DNA from: Hoplostethus atlanticus
Lineage: Eukaryota; Chordata; Actinopteri; Trachichthyiformes; Trachichthyidae
Assembly: GCA_034670405.1 (NCBI GenBank)
Contig: JAXDDX010000001.1
Coordinates: forward strand, 11,055,001-11,119,000
Direction of reading: 5' to 3'
Length of the DNA stretch: 64,000 nt
Shown: positions 35,701 through 48,784 of the stretch, piece by piece
Position numbering within the stretch: the first letter of the stretch is position 1
Layout: each line of letters opens with the position of its first letter
The notes under the pieces: generated by a model
The model's database searches: none
Seen by the model: only the letters and a program-made list of their open reading frames with translations
Told to the model about the DNA's origin: nothing
Position numbers and translations under genes: made by a program

Positions 35701-36319
35701 CATACCGCTGTTGGCTAGGGTAGGTAACTGGCGAATGGTGCCATCTGAGGAATGACTGTAGATCTATGATGGTGTAGCCTGATGTCTGCTATGGTGTTTC
35801 ATCTGATGGTGGTTATATCACTCGTTTGTTTTTACTTTTTTTTTTTTAAATCTGAATTGTGTTTCTACATGTGTTTACCTTGGATTATGGCACAAGGGAT
35901 AGTAACATCTTGTCCTGTGTATTAATGAATTGGTTAAAGTATCTAACTCTTCTTTTTAGGTTTTGATTACATATTGTCAGATATCAATTAAAGGGGAACA
36001 ACTACCATTTTAGAAAATCTAATATTATTCAGAAGGTAATAGAACATAATAGAAGAGCTGCTCATGTCATCACGGTATACATTCTTCAAACTGGAGAATG
36101 AGTGTACTACACTGGAAAACAAAATAATATTTTTAATATTTTCTCATGACCATGGAAGGGTCATGGAAGGGCAAAAATAACAATAAGAGCTAAGGAGAGA
36201 TAGAAGGGATTATTTAGAGAGCCATTAGAGTGAGTAAAGAGGGGATATAATTCAGTGGGGACAGGGAGACGTGAGCTACAGTGTGAAGTGTGAAGTGTGA
36301 GTTTTCAAGCTATGGTGGA
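35701..36319. other. LINE 3' remnant or unique DNA
   Basis: Sequence to about 35840 (repeated gctgatgt/tctgatggt words, ending in a T-rich run at 35828-35848) may be the LINE 3' untranslated region. From 35850 on nothing was recognised, apart from a short (gtgtgaa)n repeat at 36279-36300 and a repeated catggaagggtcatggaagg at 36152-36171. Confidence 0.35.
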
Positions 36320-36795
36320 AGAAGTAGTAAAAGAGTGACTCTGTTGTTCTGACTGGAGAGGAAAGGTGACTCCACCATTGGGGAGCCAGGTGGCCGAAGT
36401 GTTGAGACTAATTGGAGTGATGACCAGGCCGATGCAGGGAATGGAGGGCCAAGCGGCAGTGGCAGAATGCAGAGCGCCTGCTGGTGTATAGGGTTGGACC
36501 ATTGCGTCAAGATGTGACCTTGTACGCCCACTGGCAGATAATGGGGAGAGTGTAGGTGACATGGGAGAATTTGGGGAGGTTGAAGGTGAGGCAAGCTGCA
36601 GCATTGTGGATGAATTGTAGGAGCTGGAGGGAGTCACAGTAGTCCAGTCGACAGACAGTCACTCCAGCTTGAACAAGGAGCTGGGCTGAGTCCTTGGTGA
36701 GGATGGATCTGATTTGGCAGAGGGTGTTGTAGGGTGGAAACCTGCAGTATCTGGTTGTGGCTGCAACGTGAGCCTTGTATGACAGGTCAGTTGTC
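36320..36795 (+). repeat. Teleost dispersed repeat, unclassified
   Basis: Phrases such as ggaaaggtgactccaccatt followed by ggggagccaggtg, gcagcattgtggatgaattg followed by taggagctgg, and cagtagtccagtcgacagac have the order and wording of a long teleost dispersed repeat (...gctgcattctggatgagctg..., ...gcagtagtccagtc...). The segment is G-rich on the plus strand and less A+T-rich than its flanks. Minus-strand open frames of up to 110 codons across it (36305-36637) are rich in Pro and Ser and are not recognised as protein. Confidence 0.55.
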
Positions 36796-39700
36796 TAGAA
36801 CGATAATGAATGGGAAAAAAAATCCAATAAATCACTAACCAAAGCCAATGGTGGGGCAACAGTATTTCAACACACGGTGCCATTTAACAATTGTGGATTA
36901 GGCCTGTAATCTTACTTAAGATATTGTGCCTAATGCTCTTAAGAATAAGGATAAGTATAAGAACAAGAATGCTGATTGATTTTTAAATTTCACCTTGGTC
37001 AAAAAGAATAAAAGCACAGCACACTTTCCCTGCACCCTGTTCTGAACAGAGTGAGTGGGCAACTCTCAGTTGTGGAAAGAACAGTGTGAAATGCAGCTGC
37101 TGTCTGTCTGAGAGGGAGTTGACAGGATTTCAGAGCGTGGAGAAAGGAAATAAGAAGTGCCATTGGAAGTGGTTGGGCTCCTTCCTGGAATCACGATTGG
37201 TGTCTTCTGTCTGCTGCTGATTACCTTGCCAGCCCAATTTGAACAATTCCATGTTTTTACTCCTCATCTTTATTTACATGGATCTATTAGGCCATTTCTC
37301 CTCTATTTTCAAAACAATCTTGGCATAAACATGCAGATCCATACTGACACATGGCAAATAATAAAGATATTTATAGCTATGTTGCTTTTTTACCCCCTGT
37401 ATTTCCTCCAAATGAAGACATTGTCAAGTAGCATCTCATGTTTTCTGAATTTAGACAGCCCAGTTACAGTATTATTAGCTGTGAATTTGCAAAGAAAAAC
37501 ACTTTAACACTGTTAAAAGACAGCTACTGGAGATGTACCTTGCATTTCTGGGCCCATATTATTTGGTGGGTCCAAAAAGCAGCTAAACACAGACAAAGTG
37601 ACATCACATTGAAATATTTCCAGTGCAGCTACAGTGGAGTTTAATAGCAGAAAAATTCTAAAACATCGAAAACATCAACGGTAAGTGTCAGGTTTTGGTG
37701 TGAGCCCCTCAGAGGTAAAGAGCAAGGGCTTCTTTTTAGACATCATTTTTCACTGATGTCGATATCACTTTCTCTACCGAGAGTAGCCTCAATAGCCCAT
37801 GATGCAATGCAGCCAGAAATACACGTTTTGCAAGGGGTGCGACTGGAAAACCTCTCTCTCTGCTATTGCTATTATTCTCTCAACCTACACATAAAACCCA
37901 CAACAGAAATTCTCAGACACATTCAAAAGTTTGACCCTAGTAAATAAAATACTTGTAAATAGAATACGTTGAATACGAAGTTTGACCCTAGACACCAGAG
38001 TTAGAGTGGGTCGTGGTGGTCTTTGTGTTCCCCAGAATGGCCCATGTTCATGAACTCTAGAGTAATGTATGAATGTTTGTGTGTGTGTGTGTGTGTGGTG
38101 TTATATTGCTGTTTCTGTATATCTGCATGTCTATGCATTGGGGAAAGGGGTTAGCTTGCAGTGAATTAATACCAGTGTAGTATAATTCACTGCTAACTGA
38201 TGGCTTACTCATATGCATCTAGTTCCTAAACTCCAGAGGTTCATCAGGACATGCATTTGTCCTTAAATTCACATATTATGCACTGAAAGACGAAAAGAGG
38301 AGAATATCTGTATAGTTAGTATGGAAAGCAGTTTTTTACTTTGTACAATAATTGTTGCATGGGAGAGGGATCTTTGCTTTTAATTATTTTCATGAATTCT
38401 GCATCACTCACACAAGCAGGACACTTCAAACAGCTGTAAAACACCACTGGAACAATACAGCCCACAGGCAACCATCAGCTGTCAAAAACAGCCCCCACAC
38501 TCTCGATAGATCTTTCTTAAGGCAGTAAGATTACCTCCAAACCAGAAGACCATCTCTAGGAGAAGCAGGACGACAGGGTTAGTTCAAGGAGGAAGGAGAC
38601 CCAACGTTGATGTTTGTGTGCGTTTATGTATTTTGTAGTGATTATATTTTGTTTTTTGCTACCACTTCAAAACATCACCTTCTATATTTGATGTGGTCTT
38701 GGTAGATACCCCTTGGACTCAAAACAGTGCTCAAAACAGCTTTTGTCCACAGATTATCTAGAAGAAAACAAGAAAGTTAAAGATGAAAGACAAAGGTAAA
38801 GGAGTATTTTCTCTTTCTCATACTGTGAGCTATGGGTGTGGGGATTGAACTCACTTAAATGATATTGTCTTATATTTCACTGAAAGCTGAGGAATGGTCC
38901 TTATGTCCTTTTCTCCCAAACATTTTGGGATCACTTAAAATTGTGCTTAATTTCCCTTAAACAAGACATCATTCAAGTATGCACAATGGTTTCAGGTGAG
39001 AAAACAATTTATATTGACTTGTGGTTTAAACAGTGTTGGAGAGGGTTAGACTAGCCTCACAGGGATTCTCCTCATGTGGCTCTACCAAATGAAGGCAGCC
39101 ATATGGTTTTCCTCACTGTCAGCACTTGACAGAAAGCCCTAAGAGAACATTGTTAACAACAGGTGAAGGGAGGCCCAGGGGGATATTGCACCATTAGCAT
39201 TTGATTCTGGTCATGGGTGAAGAAATAATGTTTGTGGCCCTAATTTACTGTACAGATACAGTGGTAGCCTTGGTAAAAAGCCACCTTCATGTATTTATCC
39301 TGCATCTATCCTATCATATCTATCTATACTACAGCTAATTATTTCTTGAATGTTGAGCCAACAGCTTACAGCCAACTTCTTATAATGTAACCCAAAACTC
39401 TTTCTCTCAACCAACTAGTTACCAAATTATTCCTTGTAAATTCAAATGATTGAAAAAGAGCAAAACTTGATTTTTTCAAACATTTCCTCTTGGGGATGGA
39501 GCAAGTGTTCAGTTTGAGTTCAAGAAGCGTTCAGTAAAATGTGGGACTTCTACAGTATTCTGACTTTTGACTATTTCTGACATGCAAATAACAAACATTA
39601 TCTAGATTTGTAAATGAAAATGACAGAGCAATCAGAGTAAATGGAAAGTTAGTGTTTGGGAAACACTGAGATGAAACTCCTCTTGCTACTGCTGTAAAAA

Positions 39701-41739
39701 GGATAGCAGAACGATAAAACCAAAACAACAGCAAAGGTTGTTCTAACCAAATGTCACTGATACTGCTACACGACTGTTATAATGGCCCTAAGGCTATTGC
39801 AAGAGTTCAAGTATTCAATTTCATCCTTGTGCATGTTCTGCATGTGCTCCAAGGAGAGAGATTGACCTATGTGCAGCAATTCTTGTCGTATATAATATGT
39901 CATTCTAGATATATACAACACCCCATGAAGCAATGCTTACATTCTCTGTGCTGTCAAAAACCAGGAGTCATCGAGAAAACCAGAATTGACCATAAGTCAA
40001 TTCACAGGAAGGGTCTGTACATGTGAGTGTAGGCCGAGGGTAACAAAGATGAATTTAAGTCTAGAATCGCTGAAATTTTAAGTGGATGCAAAATATATTT
40101 TCGGAAAAGGGTCTCGGGTTTGACAGCCTCAAGGCAAAAGGCCCATTTTAACTGCATCACTCACACAGCCCCTCCAACTCTGCTGTGTGACACTTTCACT
40201 TGTCACATACTGTATATATATGGTGAATATATTGTAGTCTACCCTCATGTCCAAAAATGGAGTATGCCAATTTTCTGCCCTGACAAACTTTCAGATTTTC
40301 AAATATGCCTATACACAATTTCAAAACCTATACTTTTATGTCTCGGTGTTTAATGGGTTTGATTGACTTCTGTAACCATCAAAATCTTCAAAAATTTGGC
40401 TTTATGATTCACATTACTTAGAAGTAAAAATCATTTATTGTAATAGCCGCTGGAAATTATGCATAATGTTTTAATTTAAAAATTCACAAATTACAACCAA
40501 ATGAAAAATAAAAGCTTCTTTACACATTAATGTAACAATGGGAATGTTAAATAAATAGAAATCTAACAAAGAGTTATGCAATGTTTTATTTAAAATTTAC
40601 TTTGTTCCAAAGGACATCTATAATGTAATTACAGAATATAATTCTTCAATCATTTCTTCATTTCGTCATAGCAGCCTGTTATGACAGTACCATAGTATGC
40701 AGTTCTACTACAAAGAAAAAAATAAAATAAAATGATCTTGCTTTTGTGTATTTTATCGTTTTAAACATGATTACATTTCTCATACTGTATCATCACATTG
40801 GTGAAGAAAAAGGCCACTTGCTATTAGGGGACTTTCTGTACACCAGGCCTCAGTTGGACTCTGCGGCATCCTGATCGGTTGCGTGGATTGGCAGGCCCTG
40901 GAGAGAGCCACTGCTAATTGGCTTGGTGGTTAGCTCTGGGGTCAATTGTGGGTCGTGTCTCCAGGTCATCGGGGAGCACAATGCTGAGCACAGTACTGTG
41001 GTTGTGCTCCCTGGGGGACATTGGTTGCCATTACACTCCTCTAGACATCAGGGGAATATTGATCCAGCAGGACGAATGGAAGCTTTTTCTGAGCATCAAT
41101 GTCTTTAAGAGGGCTGACAAAGGAATTCTTTTTAAAGTAATGTTCTTGTTTATTGGCGGAAAAAAAACTTGATTCTACCAGGAAACTGGGATAATGACCA
41201 CTTGGGAAGAGGGATAATCCTAGTTCTTTGTCTCAAATCGTCACCCTTTAGACGTTGCCCTTGTGAATAAACAACTATTTTCATCCTTTTAATTCAAATG
41301 CATTGTTATTTAACACAAAGCAATCCAAATGAAACAAATCTTCAGTGATTTTAATGAGAAAATTCGAAAAGAATAGCTTGATGTATTTGTAGGTATCTCT
41401 TAGACGAGGTGAATAAAAAGGATAATAATACTGAAGTTAGTCTGATATTGTCTTGAAAACCAGGACAAAGGGACCAATGCATTTAAGGCACTTCATCTCA
41501 TATGCCACTATCCCCTGAGAGTAAAATCGATCAATGATCAACACTAGCGAAATGGTGACCAACCCATTAAATTATAGGACAGAGACCAACTCTCCTGTCA
41601 TAAAATAAGTGTGTCTGCCTTTTGCCAGCAAACAATTCAGGGAAGGCAAGATGACAGAATATTAGTTTATCTCAGTTTTGGGAATTGTGTTCATCATTAC
41701 TGTAGGATGTGTCCTACATGTGGTCAGTGCGGCTATGAT
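36796..41739. other. unique non-coding DNA
   Basis: No gene was recognised. An open frame at 37157-37507 (116 codons) begins with a hydrophobic segment but has no family match I know. The stretch 40840-41080 is G+C-richer, with ggcttggtggttagctctgg, which weakly recalls a tRNA-like SINE head without an intact B box. Nothing else stands out. Confidence 0.35.
38077..38097. repeat. (TG)n microsatellite
   Basis: About ten uninterrupted TG dinucleotides. Confidence 0.88.
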
Positions 41740-41975
41740 TTCTTTGATACCCTGTGGTTAGCGCTGTCACCACACAGCAAGTACGACCCAGGTTCGATTC
41801 TTAGTTGGCATGTTCTCCCCATGATCACATGGCTTTCCCCTGGGTGCTCTGGTTTCTGATTGTCTATCTGTCTTCGTCCTGTGATGGACTGGCGACCTGG
41901 CGATCCAGGGTGTTTCCCAATGTTTGTTGGGACAGGCTCCAGCTCCCCCTGACCCCGAAAGAGAATGAATGAGTT
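41740..41975 (+). mobile_element. tRNA-like-headed teleost dispersed repeat
   Basis: ctgtggttagcgctgtcacc followed by acacagcaag, ggttcgattctt (a good B-box match), tggcatgttctccccatgat, cctgtgatggactggcgacc and gggacaggctccagctcccc appear in order. Together they are the signature of a very common teleost repeat ('cagtggttagcgctgtcgcctcacagcaag ... ggttcgattcc ... tgttctcccc ... ctgtgatggactggcgacct ... gataggctccagc'). The middle is shortened and diverged. Its class is debated and I list it as a SINE-like element because of the pol III-type head. Confidence 0.75.
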
Positions 41976-43549
41976 AATATAGAGTTTACGTCTGCATCCA
42001 TTCCAAGATAGATGGTTTGCGTTGCCATTGTTGTACAGCATTATTGTAGCCTATTGTCTATGTCAGATAGATGAGAGCTCCATGTTTATGTAGGTCGAAT
42101 GATGGATCTCCATTTGGGTTATAATGGTCTTGGAGAAACTTATCTTGTGTTGCCTTTGTCTCTAGTACATTATGGGGGAAAGAAGATTCAATCCATAACT
42201 TCTCTGTCTAGTTACTGTCAATAATGAACCAGATATATTATTTAAGATTGTTTAGAATAATATTCAGTACCACAATGGTACAGCACCAAATGTAATAACT
42301 AGTAATACTAGGCTCTACATTTACTTAATGTAGTCTCCAAATCACTTCTCTACTTCTAGGCAAATTAAATCTATTAGGAAGATAAGAAATACTTTACAAT
42401 ATCTGATCCTCAGAATTTGTGGCTTATACTTTATCCACTCTTACACTCCTTTCTTCGTAAAAGAAGTGCTGCTCTGGCAAAATGTGTGCCTTATCATTCT
42501 GGAGTGAGTTATTGCTGATAAAATGTCAATGTCATTGTCTTTCTCCTTATTACTTCAGCTGAGCAATTTAGCCTCACAGTTCCAATGTTTAATCACCTTG
42601 TTGCTGCAATTAAAAAGCCTGTTTATTTTTTTTAAATTATATAATGGGCAATTAGTTTGTCAAAAACAAAAACAGACAAATTCAATTATATTAGATTTTA
42701 GAAGTCACAATAAATAAACACTGTCAAATATTATTATATATTTTGTCTGTTATATGATTTGAATTTCAGGGATAATTTGTGATGTTGTGTGATGTTGATG
42801 TTGGGTTAGGGAATTAGGAACTGGATCAGGTGTAGCCTGAAATTTAAGTATGTGGTGGAAACTCACAGTGGTAGAAAAGGGCACTTCTGGGATGCTGGTA
42901 CCTGCTATTGAACCTCCTGGAAGTGTCATGGTCATGGTATGTGAAACATCAAGAACTGGAACATGTAAACAGACACTAGTTTCATTCACAAAGATATAGG
43001 TGAAGAACCTAAAGAACAGCTTACACTCCTGACAACACCATAAATGGTCTTTAAAGGCCAAACGGTTCCTCCAAAATTCTTGGTCAATTTATTGAGGCTA
43101 AAACTTAAGGATTTGGAAGCAGTGCACTGTAGGAATTTATTGGTTTTGACATGTTTAAAGGTCATAACAATTTGAGAAAAACCATGTGGTGTACCTGAGA
43201 ATAGGTGAGAACAGGTAGGGAAAAAGAGGAGAGAAAGGCTCCACTGTTCACCTGACAAAAAATACAGTCGCTTTATGAGAACATGCACCTGATAATACAT
43301 CTTAATACTATTATGTCCTTAACTTGGATGTAATTGAAAGATTTTCACTACAGCCTCTAGTTCATCAGATATTTTGTTTCAATGAATTGTCTTGGTTAGA
43401 TGTTTTATTAAATGCTATTAGGTCTTCCACTTCGCACAAACCTGTACTTGCCCAAGAATGTTTTCTGATTTAAAGTTCAGGACAGCTCAAGTCAGCTGGA
43501 CAGTTATTTAGCAGCTATGTTATTGATTAATGCATTGATGTCATTGAAG
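41976..43549. other. unique non-coding DNA
   Basis: A+T-rich sequence without recognised genes or repeat families. A short gtgatgttgtgtgatgttgatgtt repeat occurs near 42780. Minus-strand open frames at 42750-43300 are about 103 codons and unrecognised. Confidence 0.35.
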
Positions 43550-43862
43550 TATACTGTCAGCACATATATTTGGCCCAAAGGTATTCAAACACCTGAAAGG
43601 TAGACACTGATGAGTGCTGACATCACAAGGGTATAAAATGGGTGGGGTATATCATTATTCCCAAGGTAGTACTTTTGTCAGTCGTCACAAATATTTATAT
43701 ATGTCAAAATATCTCACATACCACATTTCTCACATATCTCAAAATAAACCTAGTTAGTCTTTAATGTGTTAAGTTATTGCAAACTGACAAAGAAAACATG
43801 TTTATTTATTAAAGCAGGGAGGTGTCCAGCTAGGTGTCCCCAAACTTTTGATGGGCAGTGTA
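43550..43862. mobile_element. Tc1-like non-autonomous element
   Basis: The right end (43832-43862, aggtgtccccaaacttttga then tgggcagtgta) is the classic terminal sequence of fish Tc1-like elements and is followed by TA-type flanks. The left end (tactgtcag ... ggcccaaaggtattcaaaca, 43552-43594) is a degraded inverted counterpart (caaa-g-t-ttggggacacct pattern). The 313-base interior has no transposase. It is best read as an old MITE or internally deleted copy. TA dinucleotides at both edges fit the expected TA target duplication. Confidence 0.65.
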
Positions 43863-43928
43863 AGTATCCTACTCGTAAATAATAAATGAGCAGAAAAATA
43901 AAATGTGCTACCAGTTGCATATACACTC

Positions 43929-43960
43929 TATATTCAAACTACAATGGTTGTTTGAATATA
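43929..43960. repeat. 11-bp inverted repeat (hairpin)
   Basis: tatattcaaac pairs perfectly with gtttgaatata across a 10-base loop. It lies about 70 bases right of the Tc1-like element. It is A+T-rich and only moderately stable. Confidence 0.75.
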
Positions 43961-46177
43961 CAAAATATGTATATTTAAGCAATCATTAAAGGAAAAAAAC
44001 TACAGTTACCCTAGCTTATGTAGTTTCTATTTCACTTGTTTCAATGTTTCTATAGCAAGTAGAGATGTTAGCAAAATGATATTTGAGGAGCCTGTGTGGG
44101 GCCATTGTTTGGGTTTGTAGATTCAGTTTGCTTCAGTCATTTCTCTCGACAACATTTCCAGGCAACTCTTTAGGTTTGAAAGCAGAGGATACTTTAATGG
44201 GTGGACTAGACCTGATAACCCACATGCCGTTGTAGTAAAAGAGAATCCAATCTTTCAGCAACATGTTTGCAGCAGTGCGTAAAGAAATGGTACGATGAAA
44301 TAAATAAATAAATAAATGAGACATATTCCATGGTGAATGAAACTTCTATCAGAAGCCTCAGACCACAGCTTTTTATTGCAACACACATTATGGCCGTCAC
44401 ATCTCTGGGATTACTGATATTATTTATTTATTTACCTTTATAGAAAGCAGTCATCAATCCTCTGTGACAAACTTACAGTGTAGTCAGCTCCCCTAAGGCT
44501 CCATGTCTAATGAAATATACCAGATACCTGTCCTCAGCTGCTTTTTCCTCTGCTCTGACAGCCAGTGGCCATTTGCAAGTGCTTTGGGTATAGCGAAATC
44601 ATTCAAAAATATATTTGAGCCATTTAGTAATGTTTTCATGGCCCAGGTTTTTCCCCCCTCTGTGTACATGACTCAAATGCTAGCATATTTACTGTCAGGC
44701 TTGAGATTAATCAGCTTTAGTGGTGTATAAATGCCAACATGCTGTTATCACTGTGAAGCTGATGGAAAACCAAAGAACAGTGGTTGCTGTGTGGGCAGTT
44801 CAAATGTAACTTACCTTGTATTACAATATTCTGTCAGCAGATCAGGGCTGAACGTTGTCTCATATTTAGGTCACACAAGAAACCAGTCCTCAAGTTTAAT
44901 GGAAACATTTTAAATCCTGCTGACGCAATGTTGCCAAAGCTACAAACCATTATAGTAACAATGCCTTGTTTCCACACAGGCTGCAGAGTCTGAGTATTGC
45001 ACTCTCCTTTTCAGTTTGCAGCACAAAAAAGAAGCTTGAGATCCAGATGGCTTGTTAGTTCAGCATCTTCCAAGCATTTCAAATGGATTACCTACTGATA
45101 TCATGTAAGCTACAGTACATTTAAATAGGTATTAGAGTACCCATCTGGAGGCCTCTATCTGTGATATTTGTTGGCAGCTGTTAACAGTTTACTCTTTAAA
45201 AGTGCCCTCATTACTTTTGGTTTCCTCATACTTTTTAAATACAATACATTAACACGTCACATGACTGAGACGTGAGGACACTATAAACCTACGTTGACTG
45301 TAATTGAATTGTTGGACTGATGTTAATGTCAGTCATGTGTACCTACGGCCAGTATACTGCATCAGTTGATTTGAGATGCCTGGTCTGCGATACTTCAGAG
45401 GACAAGGGATGAGGTGTGAAATATGGAGCAAGTTGAAGAGCTATTCTGCCTCCAGGCTGCCGTTCAAGCTATTAACACAACTATTGTAATACTGTAACAA
45501 TACCTGTAAAATGCTGAACAGTGAAGGTCAGGGAAGTTGTGTGGTACACTTTATCACTTTGTTGTCCTTGTAAATGTGTCTTTAAATAATTTATTTATAT
45601 GCTGTAGGCTATTGTTCTTTTTGCCACTAACTTTTATTTTCTTAAACTCAGAACGACAACAATAACAAGAATAATCATTGAACCCAAAGTTTTGAACGTT
45701 GCCAACACATTTGAATTGATAAATGCAAGACTTCACACATATTTGTACACTTGAAATTGCCTGGTTTCAGAAACCCAGGTACTGGTGAAGTTTCAAGGTG
45801 CAGGGTGCTTTCATCTTATAAATGTTCTTATATTCTATTTCTACCAAGCTCTCTCCAGGCCACAGTGAAATGTTTTTAGCTCATCCAACCATGATCAAAA
45901 TGACAACTCTGCCATAAGTTGAATTCATTTTTAGTTTTCAAAGTGAAGCCCACCAGTGTGATTGAGTAAGAGGAATGAGTGCTATAACCCTTCTCCATGT
46001 TCCCTTGTCCACCTCATCACTTGCTATCTATGTAACTGTCCATCTATTGTCCCCATGGGAATCCATTCCATCATTCCTGGTAATGGCTTTCAGGTTGTCC
46101 TGATAATGGCTTAACTGAGGTTAGGTTGTAACTTCCTGACACGTCTGATGATCGGCAGGTCTTCAACTCTTGATTTT

Positions 46178-46210
46178 GTGTGTGTGCGTGTGTGTGTGCA
46201 CATGTGTATT
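46178..46210. repeat. (TG)n microsatellite, interrupted
   Basis: A TG run with one gcg and one gca interruption. Confidence 0.85.
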
Positions 46211-47994
46211 TATGCATGTGTATTTCAGGTTCCTTAATTGATGATAGCATATTGTTGGATGTAAACATTGTAACTATTGCTCTTTTTCCCTCACGCATGA
46301 ATTCATGAAAAATAGTGAAATTGAAATCACTCATAAAGAGAAGAAAAACCTTTTCAATTTGTCCAATCTTGTGGGCCTTCTCATGTTAAGACAAGAGCGG
46401 AGACATGATTCCACTCTCCGAATCAAAGAGGCACTAAATAACCTGTCGACAAAAACCTCAAAGCTTCTACCTTGGTTAAATTTGAACTGAAGATCAATAC
46501 AACAACCACATAATGGTATAGGACAGTTCATAAATAGACCATTATGGTCATATCAACTGAGTGTTTTTTCATCTTTGAAGGAACTCTCTCCTTTTGCAAT
46601 CTAGCTACTATTCATATGTGTTTGCAATTGTATGTCACAAAGAAACCATGTCACACACCATGGCTCGCAGCTTTATTATTTTTTGAAGCAATTTTAATGA
46701 CACCATTTTCTAGATCGGTGATGTTTTGTTTTGCCACATGGTGAACCTCAAAAAAGGATGCAAACATCCTATAACTCTAAGCCACGCGATCACAACCCAT
46801 CAGACCACAGCAGACCCATTAGATTTAGCTGTGTAGTCCTAATGCTAACTGCCAATCAAAACATGTTGGTCATCTTATTACAAAACCATTTGTGTGTCTA
46901 GGATACAAGACCTGTGCCCTCTGAATTCAAGGACACTATGTTGAAGATCAAGACTCAGAATCACTTAAATCGACATAAAACCCAATTAGTGTTTCCTGCA
47001 TGTCCATTATTGAATTTCTTTAAGGAAGCAGACAGGGTCTATACTGTAGCTCTCATGGGGAGGGTAATAATACAGCTTTCCTCTGAGAGTTACTGTTGAG
47101 AGAATAATACAAGATACAGGTACATATAAATGCGGGTAAATGTTCTAATCTGTTTTTCTCTTCTCCACAGGACCATGTGACTGAGCCTTCTTGTTCCAAA
47201 GCCATATTTTTACTATACTGTGACTATAAATTTTTGTATGTGTAAATTGCCATCTAAATTCTTTTGACTTTTTCCCTTATGCACCCAAAACAGATAGATA
47301 GTTTTGTTTCATCCTCTGCTTGACAGCTAGTGGCATTTTGTTGCTCTATAAATGCTGTCATCCTGTCAAATTGCAGAAAGAACAGCCGGATGGGTAAAAA
47401 GTGCTATGTTACATGCTACAAATATTGGACACAAGCAGAGGGAGGACGGTAAAATTGTGAACGAGCACACAGCTGACAGATAACTTTCCATGGGACTAAA
47501 TTGGCACTTATTGATTGTTGCAGACTTGTGAAGATGCACAGCTGCTGTAGGAGGGTTGTCATTGTCAGAAGGAATGTATTTTGAGTATAGCAGACGTTAC
47601 AGAATAATGGATGCAATGAATCCGGGAAAGCGGTAAAGTGGAGTAGAAATTAAGGAAAAAGAGAAGGTGTCTGCCTCAGGGCCAGGAGAGGATTTTATGA
47701 TGCCAAATCCAGACAAAGTGGGAGAATGTTACGGTAGTGGCTAGACCCAATACACACCAAAGCTAATGCCAGTAAAACCACAGAAATGTGAGTGAGTGTG
47801 AGTTAAGCTATGGAGGACAGATGTGGCCATAATTAGAAATACATGAATAAATAAAGAAATGTATTAAAAATCTAAAAAAATCAATGTAAAATAAATCCAG
47901 AAATAAATATATAAATTAATAAACTGAGCATAAATTAATAAATAAATGAGTACGATTTTTTTCGATATAGTAATTGATTTCCCGATTTATTTAT

Positions 47995-48277
47995 ACTGTG
48001 GCTCAGGAGGTAGAGCTGGTCATCCTCTCGAAGATCGGCGGTTCGATCCCCGGCTCCTCCAGTCCACATGTCGAAGTGTCCTTGGGCAAGATACTGAACC
48101 CCAAATTGCTCCTGAAGCTGCGCCTTGGGTGTGTGACTGTGTGATGTGCAGGTTGGCACCTTGCATGGTAGCCCCTGCCATCAGTGTATGAATGTGTGTG
48201 AATGGGGTGAATGTGAATGTAGTGTAAAGCGCTTTGAGTGGTCGGAAGACTAGAAAGGCGCTATATAAGTATCCCTC
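47995..48277 (+). mobile_element. tRNA-derived SINE with LINE-type tail
   Basis: The head has a good A box (tggctcaggagg from 47999) and a perfect B box (ggttcgatcc, 48040-48049) at tRNA-like spacing. It is followed by agtgtccttgggcaagatac and tgaaccccaaattgctcc. The 3' end contains gtaaagcgctttgagtggtc, then ggaagactagaaaggcgctatataag, a tail shared by teleost V-SINE-like families and L2-like LINEs. At about 283 bases it looks nearly complete. It is much better preserved than its host arms, so it inserted later. A free-standing tRNA gene is excluded by the missing acceptor-stem pairing and the attached SINE body. Confidence 0.88.
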
Positions 48278-48784
48278 ACTACTATGATGAGGCTGTGTCA
48301 AACCAAATCAAACACATGTTGGTGGCGTTTAACACAATATTGGTGATTGTCATGATGCATTGCTCAGTTGGATTTGCCTTACTTGGCTGACAACTTTGTC
48401 TGCAACGAACTTCAAATGAAGTCCCACCACAGCGTCGACATAACTTCACTATTAGGTTGCAAGTTGGCCACTGCCAAGAAGACTGGCCGCCCAATCATTG
48501 TGATGATTAACGTTGTTATCCAGAACTTTTATAGATTTGGCAGAGGACAGCAACGCTTCCCCTGATTACCTGCTGTTCCGTGTAGAGACAATAATCAATA
48601 AGTTCAGTCTGCTGCTATCTGTTGCCGAGACAGAGGTCAACCTCTTAGTTCTTGGGAACTTGGAAGAGGTTTCGACACAACTGCACCTCAGCTCATACCA
48701 AGAAGGTGTGGTTGGATGCCCTTTGCATTGTTGGACACCATGCCCACTGACAACAACAGCATCTTATTAGTATATCATGGAGCA
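48278..48784. other. Unrecognised core of the foldback element
   Basis: This segment is less A+T-rich than the arms and contains two overlapping open stretches on the plus strand (48368-48565 and 48513-48770, 65 and 85 codons). The second begins at an in-frame Met and includes FIDLAEDSNASPDYLLFRVE and LLVLGNLEEVSTQLHLSS, which read more like protein than most frames here. A single frame change near 48515-48540 would link the two, but I recognise no family. It could be degraded transposon coding sequence, a captured host fragment, or chance. Confidence 0.3.

Larger units (their letters stand above)
43863..47808. other. unique non-coding DNA
   Basis: No gene was recognised. Short taaa/aaat repeats lie at 44299-44318. 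Open frames do not exceed about 87 codons and lack motifs. Confidence 0.35.

Noticed and set aside
36305-36637. 110-codon minus-strand open frame rich in Pro/Ser
   Set aside because: Lies across a G-rich dispersed repeat. The composition explains it and no protein family is recognised.
47995-48066. Possible functional tRNA gene with A and B boxes
   Set aside because: The acceptor stem does not pair and the head is joined to a SINE body and a LINE-type tail.
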